Under the pieces are notes generated by a model, which saw only the letters and a list, made by a program, of their open reading frames with translations, did not search any database and was not told where the DNA came from. From Marinoscillum sp965229915 (GTDB taxonomy: Bacteria > Bacteroidota > Bacteroidia > Cytophagales > Cyclobacteriaceae): 64,000 bases of DNA. The translations under genes and the position numbers were made by a program. The DNA lies in NCBI RefSeq assembly GCF_965229915.1, contig NZ_CBDDJZ010000002.1, positions 558,001 to 622,000 of the forward strand, given 5' to 3'. Below, piece by piece: positions 18,001-25,646 of the stretch (position 1 is its first letter; every line of letters begins with the position of its first letter).

Positions 18001-21000
18001 CATCATCGGTAGCGATTACATCTACCAAATAACTGTTGTCCGTATCTACATCTTCTGGACTCTCATAGTCTGGAGCGGTCGTGAAGCTCAGCTCATCGGT
18101 GCTCAAGGTAAACATGCTCTCATCCTTGCTACTTCCAAGGCTGAAGGTGACCGACTCATTCGCTGTGGCTGTATAGATCGTTCCCGTTTGGTTCTCTAAA
18201 ACGGAGATGCTCGATGTGGAAGTAATCGTCGGGGCAATCTCATCTACAATATTGGTTACAGTAATCGTGATGTGACGGGTCACTGCTACATTAACGCCAT
18301 CATTAGCACTAATCTCAATTTCATAATCATTATTCGTATCATTATCTAACGGATTTTCGAAATCTGGAGCATTTATAAAAGAGATGACTCCTGTTGTGGT
18401 ATTAATATTGAATAAACTCTGATCGGCCCCACCTGATAACGCGTAGCTTACCCCTGTGTCAACTTCCCCTCCATCACCATTGTTAGCGTCCACGTCTATT
18501 ACAGCTTCTTCACTATTTTCAATAAAGACTGTAGAAGTTGTTGTCAAAAAAATCGGAGGTAGATTGTAACTGATCTCAAAAAAATCATTTAAGTAGCCCT
18601 GTCGTCCAAGTCTATCAACTCCATATCCTCCAAACAGCAATAGATTGTCTTTACCTAAAATCCCACCTTGTCTAGCTCCGGGAATAGGAGTTGATGAAGT
18701 CATGCCTGAAGTCTCATAAATCCCTGGAGAACTTGTTGTTTTGCTACCAGAAATCCAAATCCAATTGGTACCATCCCATTTCCATAAATCGTTTAAATAA
18801 CTACGCGATCCGAAACCGTCGTAACCATAACCACCAAAAAGCCATAGATTTCCCGAGGAATCAATCCAGGAGAGTGAGTGCTCCCGAGCACCTGGGGCAT
18901 TAGCAGAGGCAGCTTCCCCTTTGCTGCCGTAAATCCCGGATGTATTAATCGACTTACTCCCTGACATCCAAGTCCAATTCGTTCCATCCCACTTCCACAG
19001 GTCGTTCAAATGTCCTCCGGAACCAGATTCGCCATAACCCTGACCTCCAAAAAGCCATAAATTACCAGTATCATCAATCCATATCATAGAACCGGTATGT
19101 CCTCCCGGCATGTTTGTGGAAGCGGCTACTCCTTGGTCTCCATAATTTCCATATTGGTTTATCGAATTACTCCCAGAAATCCAGGTCCAATTTGTTCCAT
19201 CCCATTTCCACAAGTCATTTAAATATCCAACTCCGCTATCGTTGCGACCAAAGCCACCAAAAAGCCATAAATTCCCTGAATCGTCTGTCCATGATGAACT
19301 GCCTAGTCGTGCACCAGGGACATTAGTAGCAGAAGAAACTCCCACATCACCATAATCTCCAGGTTGATCTGCAGAACTATTTCCTGAAACCCAAACCCAA
19401 TTGGTTCCATCCCATTTCCATAAATCATTTAACCTATTGAATGAACCCGTGCCATCATATCCTTGGCCCCCAAAAAACCATAGGTTTCCAGAGTCATCCA
19501 TCCATGATATCGATGCATGCCGGCTTCCAGGCACATTTGATGATGCTGAAACCCCTTTATCGCCATATGTACCGTACTCGTTTCTAGAACTGCTCCCTGA
19601 AACCCAGGTCCAGTTGGTTCCATCCCATTTCCATAGATCATTTAGAGAACCTGACGAGCCAAAACCATCATACCCCTGCCCTCCAAAAAGCCATAAATTC
19701 CCTGACTCATCTGTCCATGAAAGAGAAAATTGTCGAGCTCCAGGTAAATTGACTTCAGAAGCAACCCCCTTAGTACCATAAATACCAGCTGAGTTGATTA
19801 AACTACTTCCTGAAATCCAGGTCCAATCAGTACCATCCCACTTCCATAGGCTATTTAAATAACTGGGAGTTCCAGAATCATCGAAACCATAGCCTCCAAA
19901 TACCAGTAAATCTCCTTCTGCATTCACTCCTGTCACAACTTCATGTACCCCACCAAGAGCATTGGTAGATGCCTTTACGCCTTTCTCACCATAGGTACCA
20001 CTTTCATTCCTTGAACTATTTCCTGAAATCCAAGTCCAATTGATCCCATCCCATTTCCATAGATCATTAAGGTACCCTGCTGAGAAGCTTTCGTCATACC
20101 CATTACCTCCGATTATGTATAAATTACCCTCCATGTCAACCCAAGTAGCTCCGTTTACTCGTGCCCCTGGCACATTTGACGCTGCTACCTCGCCCTGAAC
20201 ACCATAATTACCCGTTGCATTTCTAGAATCACTTCCAGAAACCCAGGTCCAATTGGTACCGTCCCATTTCCATAAATCATTGATATATCCAGCAGAACCC
20301 GAAGCGTCATAGGCATATCCACCAAAAAGCCATAAATTGTTAGAATCATCAATCCAAGACATAGCCCGATTCCTCGCTCCCGGTAGATTTGTGGATGACG
20401 GTGTTCCTTTCACGCCATAGTCTCCGAATCCATCAATCGAATTGTTACCTGATATCCACGTCCAATTAGTACCATCCCATTTCCATAAATCGTTCAAATA
20501 ACTACGAGAGCCAGCCCCATCATAACCATAACCACCAAAAAGCCATAGATCTCCAGAGGAATCAATCCATGAGACAGAGCTCTCCCGAGCTCCAGGGATA
20601 TTGGTGGAGTTGGGAATTCCCTTACTGCCATAATTTCCAGATGAATTGACGGTATGACTACCTGAAACCCAAGTCCAGTTTATTCCATCCCACATCCACA
20701 GATCATTTAGCCATGAATAAGCACCAGTAGCATCATATCCATTACCTCCGAAAAGCCAAAAATTACCAGCTGTATCAAACCAGGAAATGGACCCTTGGCG
20801 AGCGCCTGGCACATTTGTAGCTGATGCCACACCCTGAATACCATAACTACCAGATGAATTAACGGAATTACTACCTGAAACCCAGGTCCAGTTTGTTCCA
20901 TCCCATTTCCATAGATCATTTAAGTTTCCAAGTGTTCCCAAGCTATCATATCCATAGCCTCCAAAGACCCAAAGATTTCCTGTGTTATCCGTCCATGAGA

Positions 21001-21208
21001 TGGACTTCTGTCTAGCTCCAGGCATATTAATTGAGTTGGTAATTCCCTTTTCTCCATAGTTCGGGACAGTAACGGGAGAGACTGCATCGCTACCACCTAT
21101 CCATGTAAACTCTGGCACCTGAGCTGAAGATGCGAAGATTAAACAAAAAAAATAAGCAGTCGCGAAAAGCCTTTTCCCTGTTATTTGGAAATAAAGATTG
21201 ATAATCAT
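15083..21208 (-). CDS. Giant Kelch/cadherin-like secreted protein with type IX sorting domain
   Basis: This is a 2041-residue exported protein. The N-terminal signal peptide ends near SSAQVPEF (about residue 30). Twelve Kelch-like repeats of about 72 residues follow (about 30-885), each with LWLFGGxGYD and NDLWKWDGTNWTW. They probably fold as beta-propellers. A diverged cadherin-like domain (about 893-988) leads into ten near-identical 97-residue cadherin-like repeats (989-1958), each with acidic motifs (PEDVDTDN, ATDDAGN) suited to calcium binding. A por secretion (T9SS) domain with HPNPSTG closes the protein (about 1965-2041). It is likely cell-surface attached or released, acting in adhesion. 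It is transcribed alone; an inverted repeat lies 70 bp upstream. Confidence 0.9.
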   Translation of the reverse strand: MIINLYFQITGKRLFATAYFFCLIFASSAQVPEFTWIGGSDAVSPVTVPNYGEKGITNSINMPGARQKSISWTDNTGNLWVFGGYGYDSLGTLGNLNDLWKWDGTNWTWVSGSNSVNSSGSYGIQGVASATNVPGARQGSISWFDTAGNFWLFGGNGYDATGAYSWLNDLWMWDGINWTWVSGSHTVNSSGNYGSKGIPNSTNIPGARESSVSWIDSSGDLWLFGGYGYDGAGSRSYLNDLWKWDGTNWTWISGNNSIDGFGDYGVKGTPSSTNLPGARNRAMSWIDDSNNLWLFGGYAYDASGSAGYINDLWKWDGTNWTWVSGSDSRNATGNYGVQGEVAASNVPGARVNGATWVDMEGNLYIIGGNGYDESFSAGYLNDLWKWDGINWTWISGNSSRNESGTYGEKGVKASTNALGGVHEVVTGVNAEGDLLVFGGYGFDDSGTPSYLNSLWKWDGTDWTWISGSSLINSAGIYGTKGVASEVNLPGARQFSLSWTDESGNLWLFGGQGYDGFGSSGSLNDLWKWDGTNWTWVSGSSSRNEYGTYGDKGVSASSNVPGSRHASISWMDDSGNLWFFGGQGYDGTGSFNRLNDLWKWDGTNWVWVSGNSSADQPGDYGDVGVSSATNVPGARLGSSSWTDDSGNLWLFGGFGRNDSGVGYLNDLWKWDGTNWTWISGSNSINQYGNYGDQGVAASTNMPGGHTGSMIWIDDTGNLWLFGGQGYGESGSGGHLNDLWKWDGTNWTWMSGSKSINTSGIYGSKGEAASANAPGAREHSLSWIDSSGNLWLFGGYGYDGFGSRSYLNDLWKWDGTNWIWISGSKTTSSPGIYETSGMTSSTPIPGARQGGILGKDNLLLFGGYGVDRLGRQGYLNDFFEISYNLPPIFLTTTSTVFIENSEEAVIDVDANNGDGGEVDTGVSYALSGGADQSLFNINTTTGVISFINAPDFENPLDNDTNNDYEIEISANDGVNVAVTRHITITVTNIVDEIAPTITSTSSISVLENQTGTIYTATANESVTFSLGSSKDESMFTLSTDELSFTTAPDYESPEDVDTDNSYLVDVIATDDAGNATTQEVTITVTDVDEIAPTITSTSSISVLENQTGTIYTATANESVTFSLGSSKDESMFTLSTDELSFTTAPDYESPEDVDTDNSYLVDVIATDDAGNATTQEVTITVTDVDEIAPTITSTSSISVLENQTGTIYTATANESVTFSLGSSKDESMFTLSTDELSFTTAPDYESPEDVDMDNSYLVDVIATDDAGNATTQEVTITVTDIDEIAPTITSTSSISVLENQTGTIYTATANESVTFSLGSSKDESMFTLSTDELSFTTAPDYESPEDVDMDNSYLVDVIATDDARNATTQEVTITVTDVDEIAPTITSTSSISVLENQTGTIYTATANESVTFSLGSSKDESMFTLSTDELSFTTAPDYESPEDVDTDNSYLVDVIATDDAGNATTQEVTITVTDVDEIAPTITSTSSISVLENQTGTIYTATANESVTFSLGSSKDESMFTLSTDELSFTTAPDYESPEDVDTDNSYLVDVIATDDAGNATTQEVTITVTDVDEIAPTITSTSSISVLENQTGTIYTATANESVTFSLGSSKDESMFTLSTDELSFTTAPDYESPEDVDTDNSYLVDVIATDDAGNATTQEVTITVTDVDEIAPTITSTSSISVLENQTGTIYTATANESVTFSLGSSKDESMFTLSTDELSFTTAPDYESPEDVDTDNSYLVDVIATDDAGNATTQEVTITVTDVDEIAPTITSTSSISVLENQTGTIYTATANESVTFSLGSSKDESMFTLSTDELSFTTAPDYESPEDVDMDNSYLVDVIATDDAGNATTQEVTITVTDIDEIAPTITSTSSISVLENQTGTIYTATANESVTFSLGSSKDESMFTLSTDELSFTTAPDYESPEDVDMDNSYLVDVIATDDVGNATTQEVTITVTDVDEEEALGIINNELLIHPNPSTGFISISNITIGSNFRIYNLQGKIVLIGYYTNDRIDISSLSSGTYFISYSQGERISRGKIIVK
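15335..18244 (-). repeat. Ten tandem 291-bp coding repeats
   Basis: The array is exactly 10 x 291 bp in frame, each unit encoding one 97-residue cadherin-like module. Units differ by a few point changes only. In coding order, the D-V-D-x-D-N position reads T,T,M,M,T,T,T,T,M,M, and the unit-end residue is I only in units 3 and 9. Units 1-4 therefore match units 7-10, a pattern expected from a block duplication of six units or gene conversion. Such identity predicts copy-number change by slippage or recombination. Confidence 0.97.
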
Positions 21209-21277
21209 TAGGTGGATTTTTGGTGATGGACTTGTTTGAATAGAATTCTAAATATACAAAGCCACCTTTAACCCGCC

Positions 21278-21297
21278 AATACCTCCAAATAGGTATT
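21278..21297. promoter_or_regulatory. Inverted repeat AATACCT-N6-AGGTATT upstream of the giant gene
   Basis: There are perfect 7-bp arms with a 6-bp spacer, 70 bp upstream of the start codon of the Kelch/cadherin-like gene. The same arms and spacing recur upstream of the outer-membrane protein gene at 27069-27088, and in degenerate form at 41109-41128. A dimeric regulator binding site is the simplest reading; the regulator is unknown. Confidence 0.55.
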
Positions 21298-21358
21298 TAT
21301 GCTTGAGAAAATCTCAGTCAAGCGAGATTATACCACCGCCTTAGCCCTGAACCGACTA

Positions 21359-21814
21359 TCAATTTAATTCTACCTCCCGGGTAAGTGTGCCTTTGGTATC
21401 GGCCTCTATGTCATACTCGTGACCCATGGCCAGTACCTGCATTTCGTAAAACTGTCCAGTCTTTTTCTCAGCAATCATGGCATGCTCAATCTTGTAATCC
21501 TTGAAATGATCATGTAGTGAAAGATTGACCTTGAAAGGCACTGCAGCCGTGATGATCTTGTGATCTGTTTCTAGCCAGTCTCCATCCAGATTGAATTTGG
21601 CAAGATACTCGGTATTGTACACCGAGAACTGTGCCACCCAGTCCGCATTGGCATCCAACTCCCAGCTAACCTCCTCTACATCAGGATACCTGAGCTCAAA
21701 GGACGTTCGCACTTCTTTGGGGATGTTCTCGTTTTCCAGCTTTTGTAGACAAGAAGGTAGTATGACAAGAACGAGCACTGCGGGGAAGGTTATCAAATAC
21801 TTCATAGGATTCAT
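21359..21814 (-). CDS. PepSY-like domain lipoprotein
   Basis: The start is placed at the ATG at 21814 (MNPMKYLITFPAVLVLVILPSC); ATG 21805 is equally possible. The signal peptide ends in a lipobox LPSC. The mature part holds PepSY-like repeats: a first unit with VRTSFELRYPDVEEVSWELDANADWVAQFSV, then YLAKFNLDGDWLETD and a diverged second unit. Proteins of this type in Bacteroidota are periplasmic and of unknown role; some relatives were called beta-lactamase-inhibitor-like. It stands alone, transcribed in the same direction as the giant gene. Confidence 0.8.
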   Translation of the reverse strand: MNPMKYLITFPAVLVLVILPSCLQKLENENIPKEVRTSFELRYPDVEEVSWELDANADWVAQFSVYNTEYLAKFNLDGDWLETDHKIITAAVPFKVNLSLHDHFKDYKIEHAMIAEKKTGQFYEMQVLAMGHEYDIEADTKGTLTREVELN

Positions 21815-21982
21815 GTTTGAATGTAGTGCTAAGAAAGTGACCAATTCGGGAGAAATTCTGGATTTGAAGATGGGTATGGTTCGATATCAGCCTTTACTGC
21901 TAGTCATTTTCAGCGCTGACCCGGATGAGTGCCAGTAGTCGTCTTGATCATTTCCAACTCTATGACCTCATTCGTTGATCTA

Positions 21983-22105
21983 CTATCGTCATTCCCCCGA
22001 ATCCTTACAAAAAGTTGATTCTTTTAGAGCAAGTGAATTAGGATTCTAGGGGAATCTATTTCATGATACCTACCAACCCACCCTAATATCTTTTCTCCAG
22101 AAAAC
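21983..22105. repeat. Interspersed intergenic repeat, left half (split by IS)
   Basis: 21983-22059 is almost identical to 25232-25307 (CTATCGTCATTCCCC... to ...GGGGAATCTAT), and 22049-22105 matches 25090-25145 (GATACCTRCCAACCC, CCTAATATC, TTTCTCC). The element continues on the far side of the IS at 23542-23580 with GCTATTCTTTCCTCTCC and a CCCTCC/GGAGGG palindrome. It therefore shows the pre-insertion sequence. Confidence 0.8.
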
Positions 22106-22170
22106 TGACCCGTCCTAAAATAAGTTTACAAGTTAAAAGATACGTCCTATTATTTATTTACAATTTTTGG

Positions 22171-23106
22171 TTAATCCGATTCTAGGTTTACAGTTGTTGA
22201 ATTCGGATAATAATTCTTCCATATTCTGGATACTTTCAAAGAATCCGAATTATGTACCTGAGAAGGTTTCTTATTTGAAATACTCATGTGAGGCCTCTGC
22301 TCATTATACAGCCGTACAACTTCTTCAAGTAGCTGTTGTGCTTCTTTCAAATTGTTAACCTCATAGCACTCGAGGTATTCATTTTTAATAATACCATTTA
22401 CACGTTCAGCAACAGCATTTTCCAAAGGGTCACTGTTTTCGGTCATGCTGATCTGAATAACATTATCCTGCAATAGCTTTACATACTCACTACTGCAATA
22501 TTGTATTCCTCTGTCAGAGTGATGGATAAGGTTTTCTGCAGGATTCTTTAGCGATGTTATAGCCATTTCAAGAGCCTTAATGGAGGCAATAGCTTCTAAT
22601 GTTTCTGAGACAGAATAACCCACTATTTTATGGGAATACGCATCTGTAATAAAGCTGATGTATAAATATCCATTAAGCATTTTCCAATAGGTGATGTCGC
22701 TGACCCACAATTGATTAGAAGATGTTGGAACAAACTCCTTTATCAGGTTTGGATATTTTTTCAACCAATGAGATGAGTTTGTAGTATAAACCCTTCTTTT
22801 TCTTTTTTTGACTAGCAAATTATTGTCAGCTAAAAGATTAAAAAGAGCATCTCTACCCATTTTTATTTGATGATCAAGCATGAACGGATCAAGTAATTCA
22901 TACAATTTTCTAGTACCCATACGTGGATGGCTTTGACGAATATTTTTCACTTCATTAATAATCAAATGATGTTCAAACGTTGTTTCTTCAACATTCCAGT
23001 AATGTTGGTAATATGATTGTCTGGTAATACCAAATAATAGGCATAAACGTCCCAGGGCAACTCGTTGATGCCTTTCCTTTAAGGTGGTTATTACTTGGTA
23101 TCGGAC
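22171..23106 (-). CDS. IS3-family transposase OrfB (DDE integrase core)
   Basis: This is the catalytic part of the transposase. It has the rve/DDE fold with D in WVSDITYWKM, D in LIHHSDRGIQY and E in NAVAERVNGIIKNEY. An HTH_21-type region (IRQSHPRMGTRKLYELL) comes before the core. No ATG starts the frame; it stays open in the -1 frame back to the A AAA AAG heptamer in orfA (complement of 23106-23112). It is therefore expected to be made as an OrfAB fusion by programmed frameshifting. An internal TTG at 22965 is the first start-like codon. The translation is the same as in copy 2. Confidence 0.92.
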   Translation of the reverse strand, partial: VRYQVITTLKERHQRVALGRLCLLFGITRQSYYQHYWNVEETTFEHHLIINEVKNIRQSHPRMGTRKLYELLDPFMLDHQIKMGRDALFNLLADNNLLVKKRKRRVYTTNSSHWLKKYPNLIKEFVPTSSNQLWVSDITYWKMLNGYLYISFITDAYSHKIVGYSVSETLEAIASIKALEMAITSLKNPAENLIHHSDRGIQYCSSEYVKLLQDNVIQISMTENSDPLENAVAERVNGIIKNEYLECYEVNNLKEAQQLLEEVVRLYNEQRPHMSISNKKPSQVHNSDSLKVSRIWKNYYPNSTTVNLESD

Positions 23107-23498
23107 TTTTTTCGAATAGGTATTTTTAGCTCTTTTTCAGCAATGTCAATCATCAACTCATAGCCCTCTACTTTGAGCTGAGCTACTTCCAATTGCTTCT
23201 TTAGTTCCTTGATCTTCTTTTGAAGCTCTACCGGGTCTTTATCGTTTTCTGGTTTATCCAATATTGTAAACTGCTGTCGAGGTGAAGATACCAACTTCGT
23301 TTGTTTTAACTTAGGATCTCCCTGGATATAACCTAGTTTCCGCATCCAATTGAGGAGCTGACCGTGCTCTTCTGTCTGTCCAGTATATTTTTTCCAAAGC
23401 TCAATTTTGGAATAGCAGCCTGACAGATACTCCTTGATCATCTCTTCACGTTCAGCCCAGCTAATCGAGCCACCTGTCCTAATATTAGTTTTGTCCAT
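23091..23498 (-). CDS. IS3-family OrfA (helix-turn-helix protein)
   Basis: This 135-residue protein has an N-terminal HTH region (SWAEREEMIKEYLSGCYSKIELWKKYTG) that should bind the element ends, and a C-terminal leucine-rich coiled coil (ELQKKIKELKKQLEVAQLK) for multimerisation. The slippery heptamer A AAA AAG lies four codons before its stop. It differs from the copy-2 OrfA at one visible residue (KELKKQ here, KELEKQ there). Confidence 0.9.
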   Translation of the reverse strand: MDKTNIRTGGSISWAEREEMIKEYLSGCYSKIELWKKYTGQTEEHGQLLNWMRKLGYIQGDPKLKQTKLVSSPRQQFTILDKPENDKDPVELQKKIKELKKQLEVAQLKVEGYELMIDIAEKELKIPIRKKSDTK

Positions 23499-23541
23499 TT
23501 TTTAGTTTACATTTTGTGTAAACTCATTTCAGGACAAGTCA

Positions 23542-24006
23542 ACGCTATTCTTTCCTCTCCCTCCCTTAGCAATGGAGGGAAAATTGGCACACAAATATGG
23601 TGTGAAGTTTCGAGTTTTGGTTGAAGAGGATTTCAGGAAACGGTGATCAATCACAAGATCAGGCTTGAGCACTCCATCATATTTTAGACAATTGCATTAA
23701 TAACGAAAGTCAAATAAAACCATCAATAGTCAAATTATATTTAACTCAGGTTGAGTTTTCGTATCTTTGATCATGTTAAATAAGTTTTAACAATGCAATT
23801 AGAGAAAAAAAAGTAGAATAATTGTCAGACGCTGCAAGTGTCGATTTTCTCCATCAAAAAACTAAACTAATTGCGTTATTTGGAACTGGGTGCTGTATGT
23901 AAAGCTACTTAAATTGACCAATTGGCCCGGAAGCAAAAAGTAGCTAGTGGAAAAAGAATAAGGGTAAGTTTATTAATTGTGGGTTTGACTGAAACTAAAA
24001 AAGTCA
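23542..24006. other. Intergenic region with repeat remainder and possible promoter
   Basis: The first about 40 bp are the right half of the repeat split by the IS. Further on, TATCTTTG at 23762-23769 matches the Bacteroidota -7 consensus TAnnTTTG and could serve the toxin-antitoxin pair 240 bp downstream. Around 23828-23908 an open frame without start encodes a short peptide (SDAASVDFLHQKTKLIALFG) that may be a gene remnant. No complete gene is visible. Confidence 0.4.
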
Positions 24007-24261
24007 ATGATTATGAAAACAATCACTTTGAATATACCGGAAGAAATAGATGAAAAAGAAGTGACCATGGTAGTCGCGTCACAGTTGTATCAACAAGGCA
24101 AACTTTCTTCTGGCCAGGCTGCTGATCTTGTCGGCATCACGAAACGGGAATTTGTTGAATCTTTAGGCAAGTATGGTGTTTCGGTATTCAGTGATTCCGT
24201 AGAAGATTTAGAACATGATGTTCTCAGTCTGAACAAATTCCTGCATGATAATAATAGCTGA
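24007..24261 (+). CDS. UPF0175-family antitoxin
   Basis: This 84-residue protein starts MIMKTITLNIPEEID; the ATG at 24013 is an alternative start. It has a ribbon-like N-terminus and an HTH-like core (QLYQQGKLSSGQAADLVGITKREFVESLGKYGV), the UPF0175 signature. Such proteins are typically encoded just upstream of DUF3368 PIN-like proteins and are regarded as antitoxins. It overlaps its partner by 17 bp. It probably binds its own promoter and neutralises the toxin. Confidence 0.88.
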   Translation: MIMKTITLNIPEEIDEKEVTMVVASQLYQQGKLSSGQAADLVGITKREFVESLGKYGVSVFSDSVEDLEHDVLSLNKFLHDNNS

Positions 24262-24697
24262 TACAAGTTGCCTTATTACCTTAGAAAGATCAGACGCACT
24301 TTCCGTTCTACATAAAGTATTTGGCGAAATAGCCATCACTCCTGAAATAAGGAATGAATTTCAAAAGCCACTCCCCGATTGGGTCAAAGAGATTCCAGTA
24401 AAGAATAAAGAATACCAGATACTTTTGGAACGGACACTCGATAAAGGGGAGGCAAGTGCCATAGCTTTAGTACAGGAACTTGAAAATGCATTTCTTATAA
24501 TTGATGAAGTAAAAGGCAGAAAAGTAGCTCAAAAATTAGGGATCAAATTTACGGGTACACTGGGTGTACTATTGGAAGCCAAGAAACTTGGGTACATAAC
24601 ATCTCTTCAAAAAATGATTTCAAAATTGAAGGCTAATGGTTTTAGAATTTCTGAGATCGTTGAGGCACAGGTATTAAGGAAGGCCAATGAATTGTAG
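24245..24697 (+). CDS. DUF3368 PIN-like toxin
   Basis: This 150-residue protein has a PIN-domain-like layout: the first acidic residue in MIIIADTSCLITLER, a central ITPEIRNEF helix, acidic residues in DKGEASAIALVQEL, and IDEVKGRKVAQKLGIKFTGTLGVLLEAKKLG at the end. These are the DUF3368 motifs. It is probably an RNase toxin held in check by the UPF0175 protein, whose gene overlaps it. Activity is inferred from the family. Confidence 0.88.
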   Translation: MIIIADTSCLITLERSDALSVLHKVFGEIAITPEIRNEFQKPLPDWVKEIPVKNKEYQILLERTLDKGEASAIALVQELENAFLIIDEVKGRKVAQKLGIKFTGTLGVLLEAKKLGYITSLQKMISKLKANGFRISEIVEAQVLRKANEL

Positions 24698-25646
24698 CCT
24701 TGAATCACCCTGTAAATTTTGAAAAGTGGCTTTAATCAACCAAGATAGCCAGAATTGGCTTCAATTTGAATCTTGTCAAAGCTTTTGAGTAGCAAAGAAA
24801 AAGGGTCACTCGAAACACAACAATCCTCCTCAATAGACCAATGAAATAGTTGCAGATCGTCATCCCCCAGGGAGTGACGACTCGGTTTTCTCAGTTCACT
24901 CAGTGGTTGTGTCCCCAACCCACCCTAACTTCACTCCTCTAAAGAAGTGGAGTGACTGGTGAATTGGGAGGAAATTATGTTTCATAAAAAGATTAACGTC
25001 AACCTTAAGAATTCCATAAACAATCGGCCAGAAATCTGTGGGTGACGACTGCTCCTTTCGTCATTCCACGACGCAACGAAGTGGAGATCGGGGAATCTAT
25101 TTCATGATACCTGCCAACCCTCCCTAATATCATTTCTCCTGAGAACGCTATTCTTTCCTCTCCTTCCCTTAACAATGGGGAGAAAAGCTGTTAATGGAAA
25201 TGAAAATCGTTTCATTTCACCTTTGAACTTTCTATCGTCATTCCCCGAATCCCTACAAAAAATTGATTCTTTTAGAACAAGTGAATTAGGATTATAGGGG
25301 AATCTATGAGAAAATAAGCACTTCTTTTGAAGACGCAGACTCCCTTAGAATCATAAATCATTTTCCTATTGGTTGTAGATTGTCTAATCGATTCAGGGAG
25401 TGACGTACCACATTGATTTGAAATGCTGTTTTTTATTGATACTTACCTGCCAACCCTCCCCAATATCTTTTCTCCAGAGAATGCTATCCTCCAACTCTCC
25501 CTCCCTTATCAATGGAGGGAAAAGCTGTTACTGGAAATGTGAATAGTTTCGGTTGGCTCCCGCACCATCAAGTAGACTCCTCTAAATCACAGAGTGATTA
25601 TTGCTGATATCACACCCTCAATACTTCCGCACTCTGTTTTCTATGT
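24698..25646. repeat. Gene-free region with several interspersed repeat copies
   Basis: I see no gene in these 0.95 kb. It holds at least three copies or partial copies of the same intergenic repeats: about 25054-25190 (GTCATTCC, GGGGAATCTATTTCATGATACC, CCAACCCTCCC), 25232-25307 (near copy of 21983-22059) and 25437-25540 (CCAACCCTCCCCAATATC ... CTCCCTCCCTTATCAATGGAGGGA). A looser copy lies around 24910-24970. The palindromic CCCTCC/GGAGGG parts could fold as hairpins in RNA. Confidence 0.75.

Larger units (their letters stand above)
22106..23541 (-). mobile_element. IS3-family insertion sequence, copy 1 (1436 bp)
   Basis: The element begins and ends with imperfect 24-bp inverted repeats (20 of 24 identical), TGACTTGTCC at the orfA end and TGACCCGTCC at the orfB end. 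It encodes OrfA and OrfB in overlapping -1 frames. It has split an intergenic repeat. Comparison with the intact copies shows that AC (or AAC if the end is taken one base shorter) was duplicated. A second copy of the same length lies inverted at 49131-50566. Confidence 0.95.

Noticed and set aside
15335..18244. Possible CRISPR array because of regular spacing
   Set aside because: The period is 291 bp, the whole unit is conserved without variable spacers, and it is in frame within a gene.
18691..19781. Open frames opposite the Kelch region of the giant gene
   Set aside because: They mirror the repeated Kelch codons on the other strand and recur with the repeat; no independent protein features.
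21301..21329. Overlapping short hairpins (GCTTGA/TCAAGC and AATCTC/GAGATT) after the PepSY-like gene
   Set aside because: There are 6-bp stems only, without a T-run; not convincing as terminator or attenuator.
24736..24918. 60-codon minus-strand frame in the gene-free region
   Set aside because: It overlaps repeat-like sequence and has no domain, signal or neighbours supporting expression.
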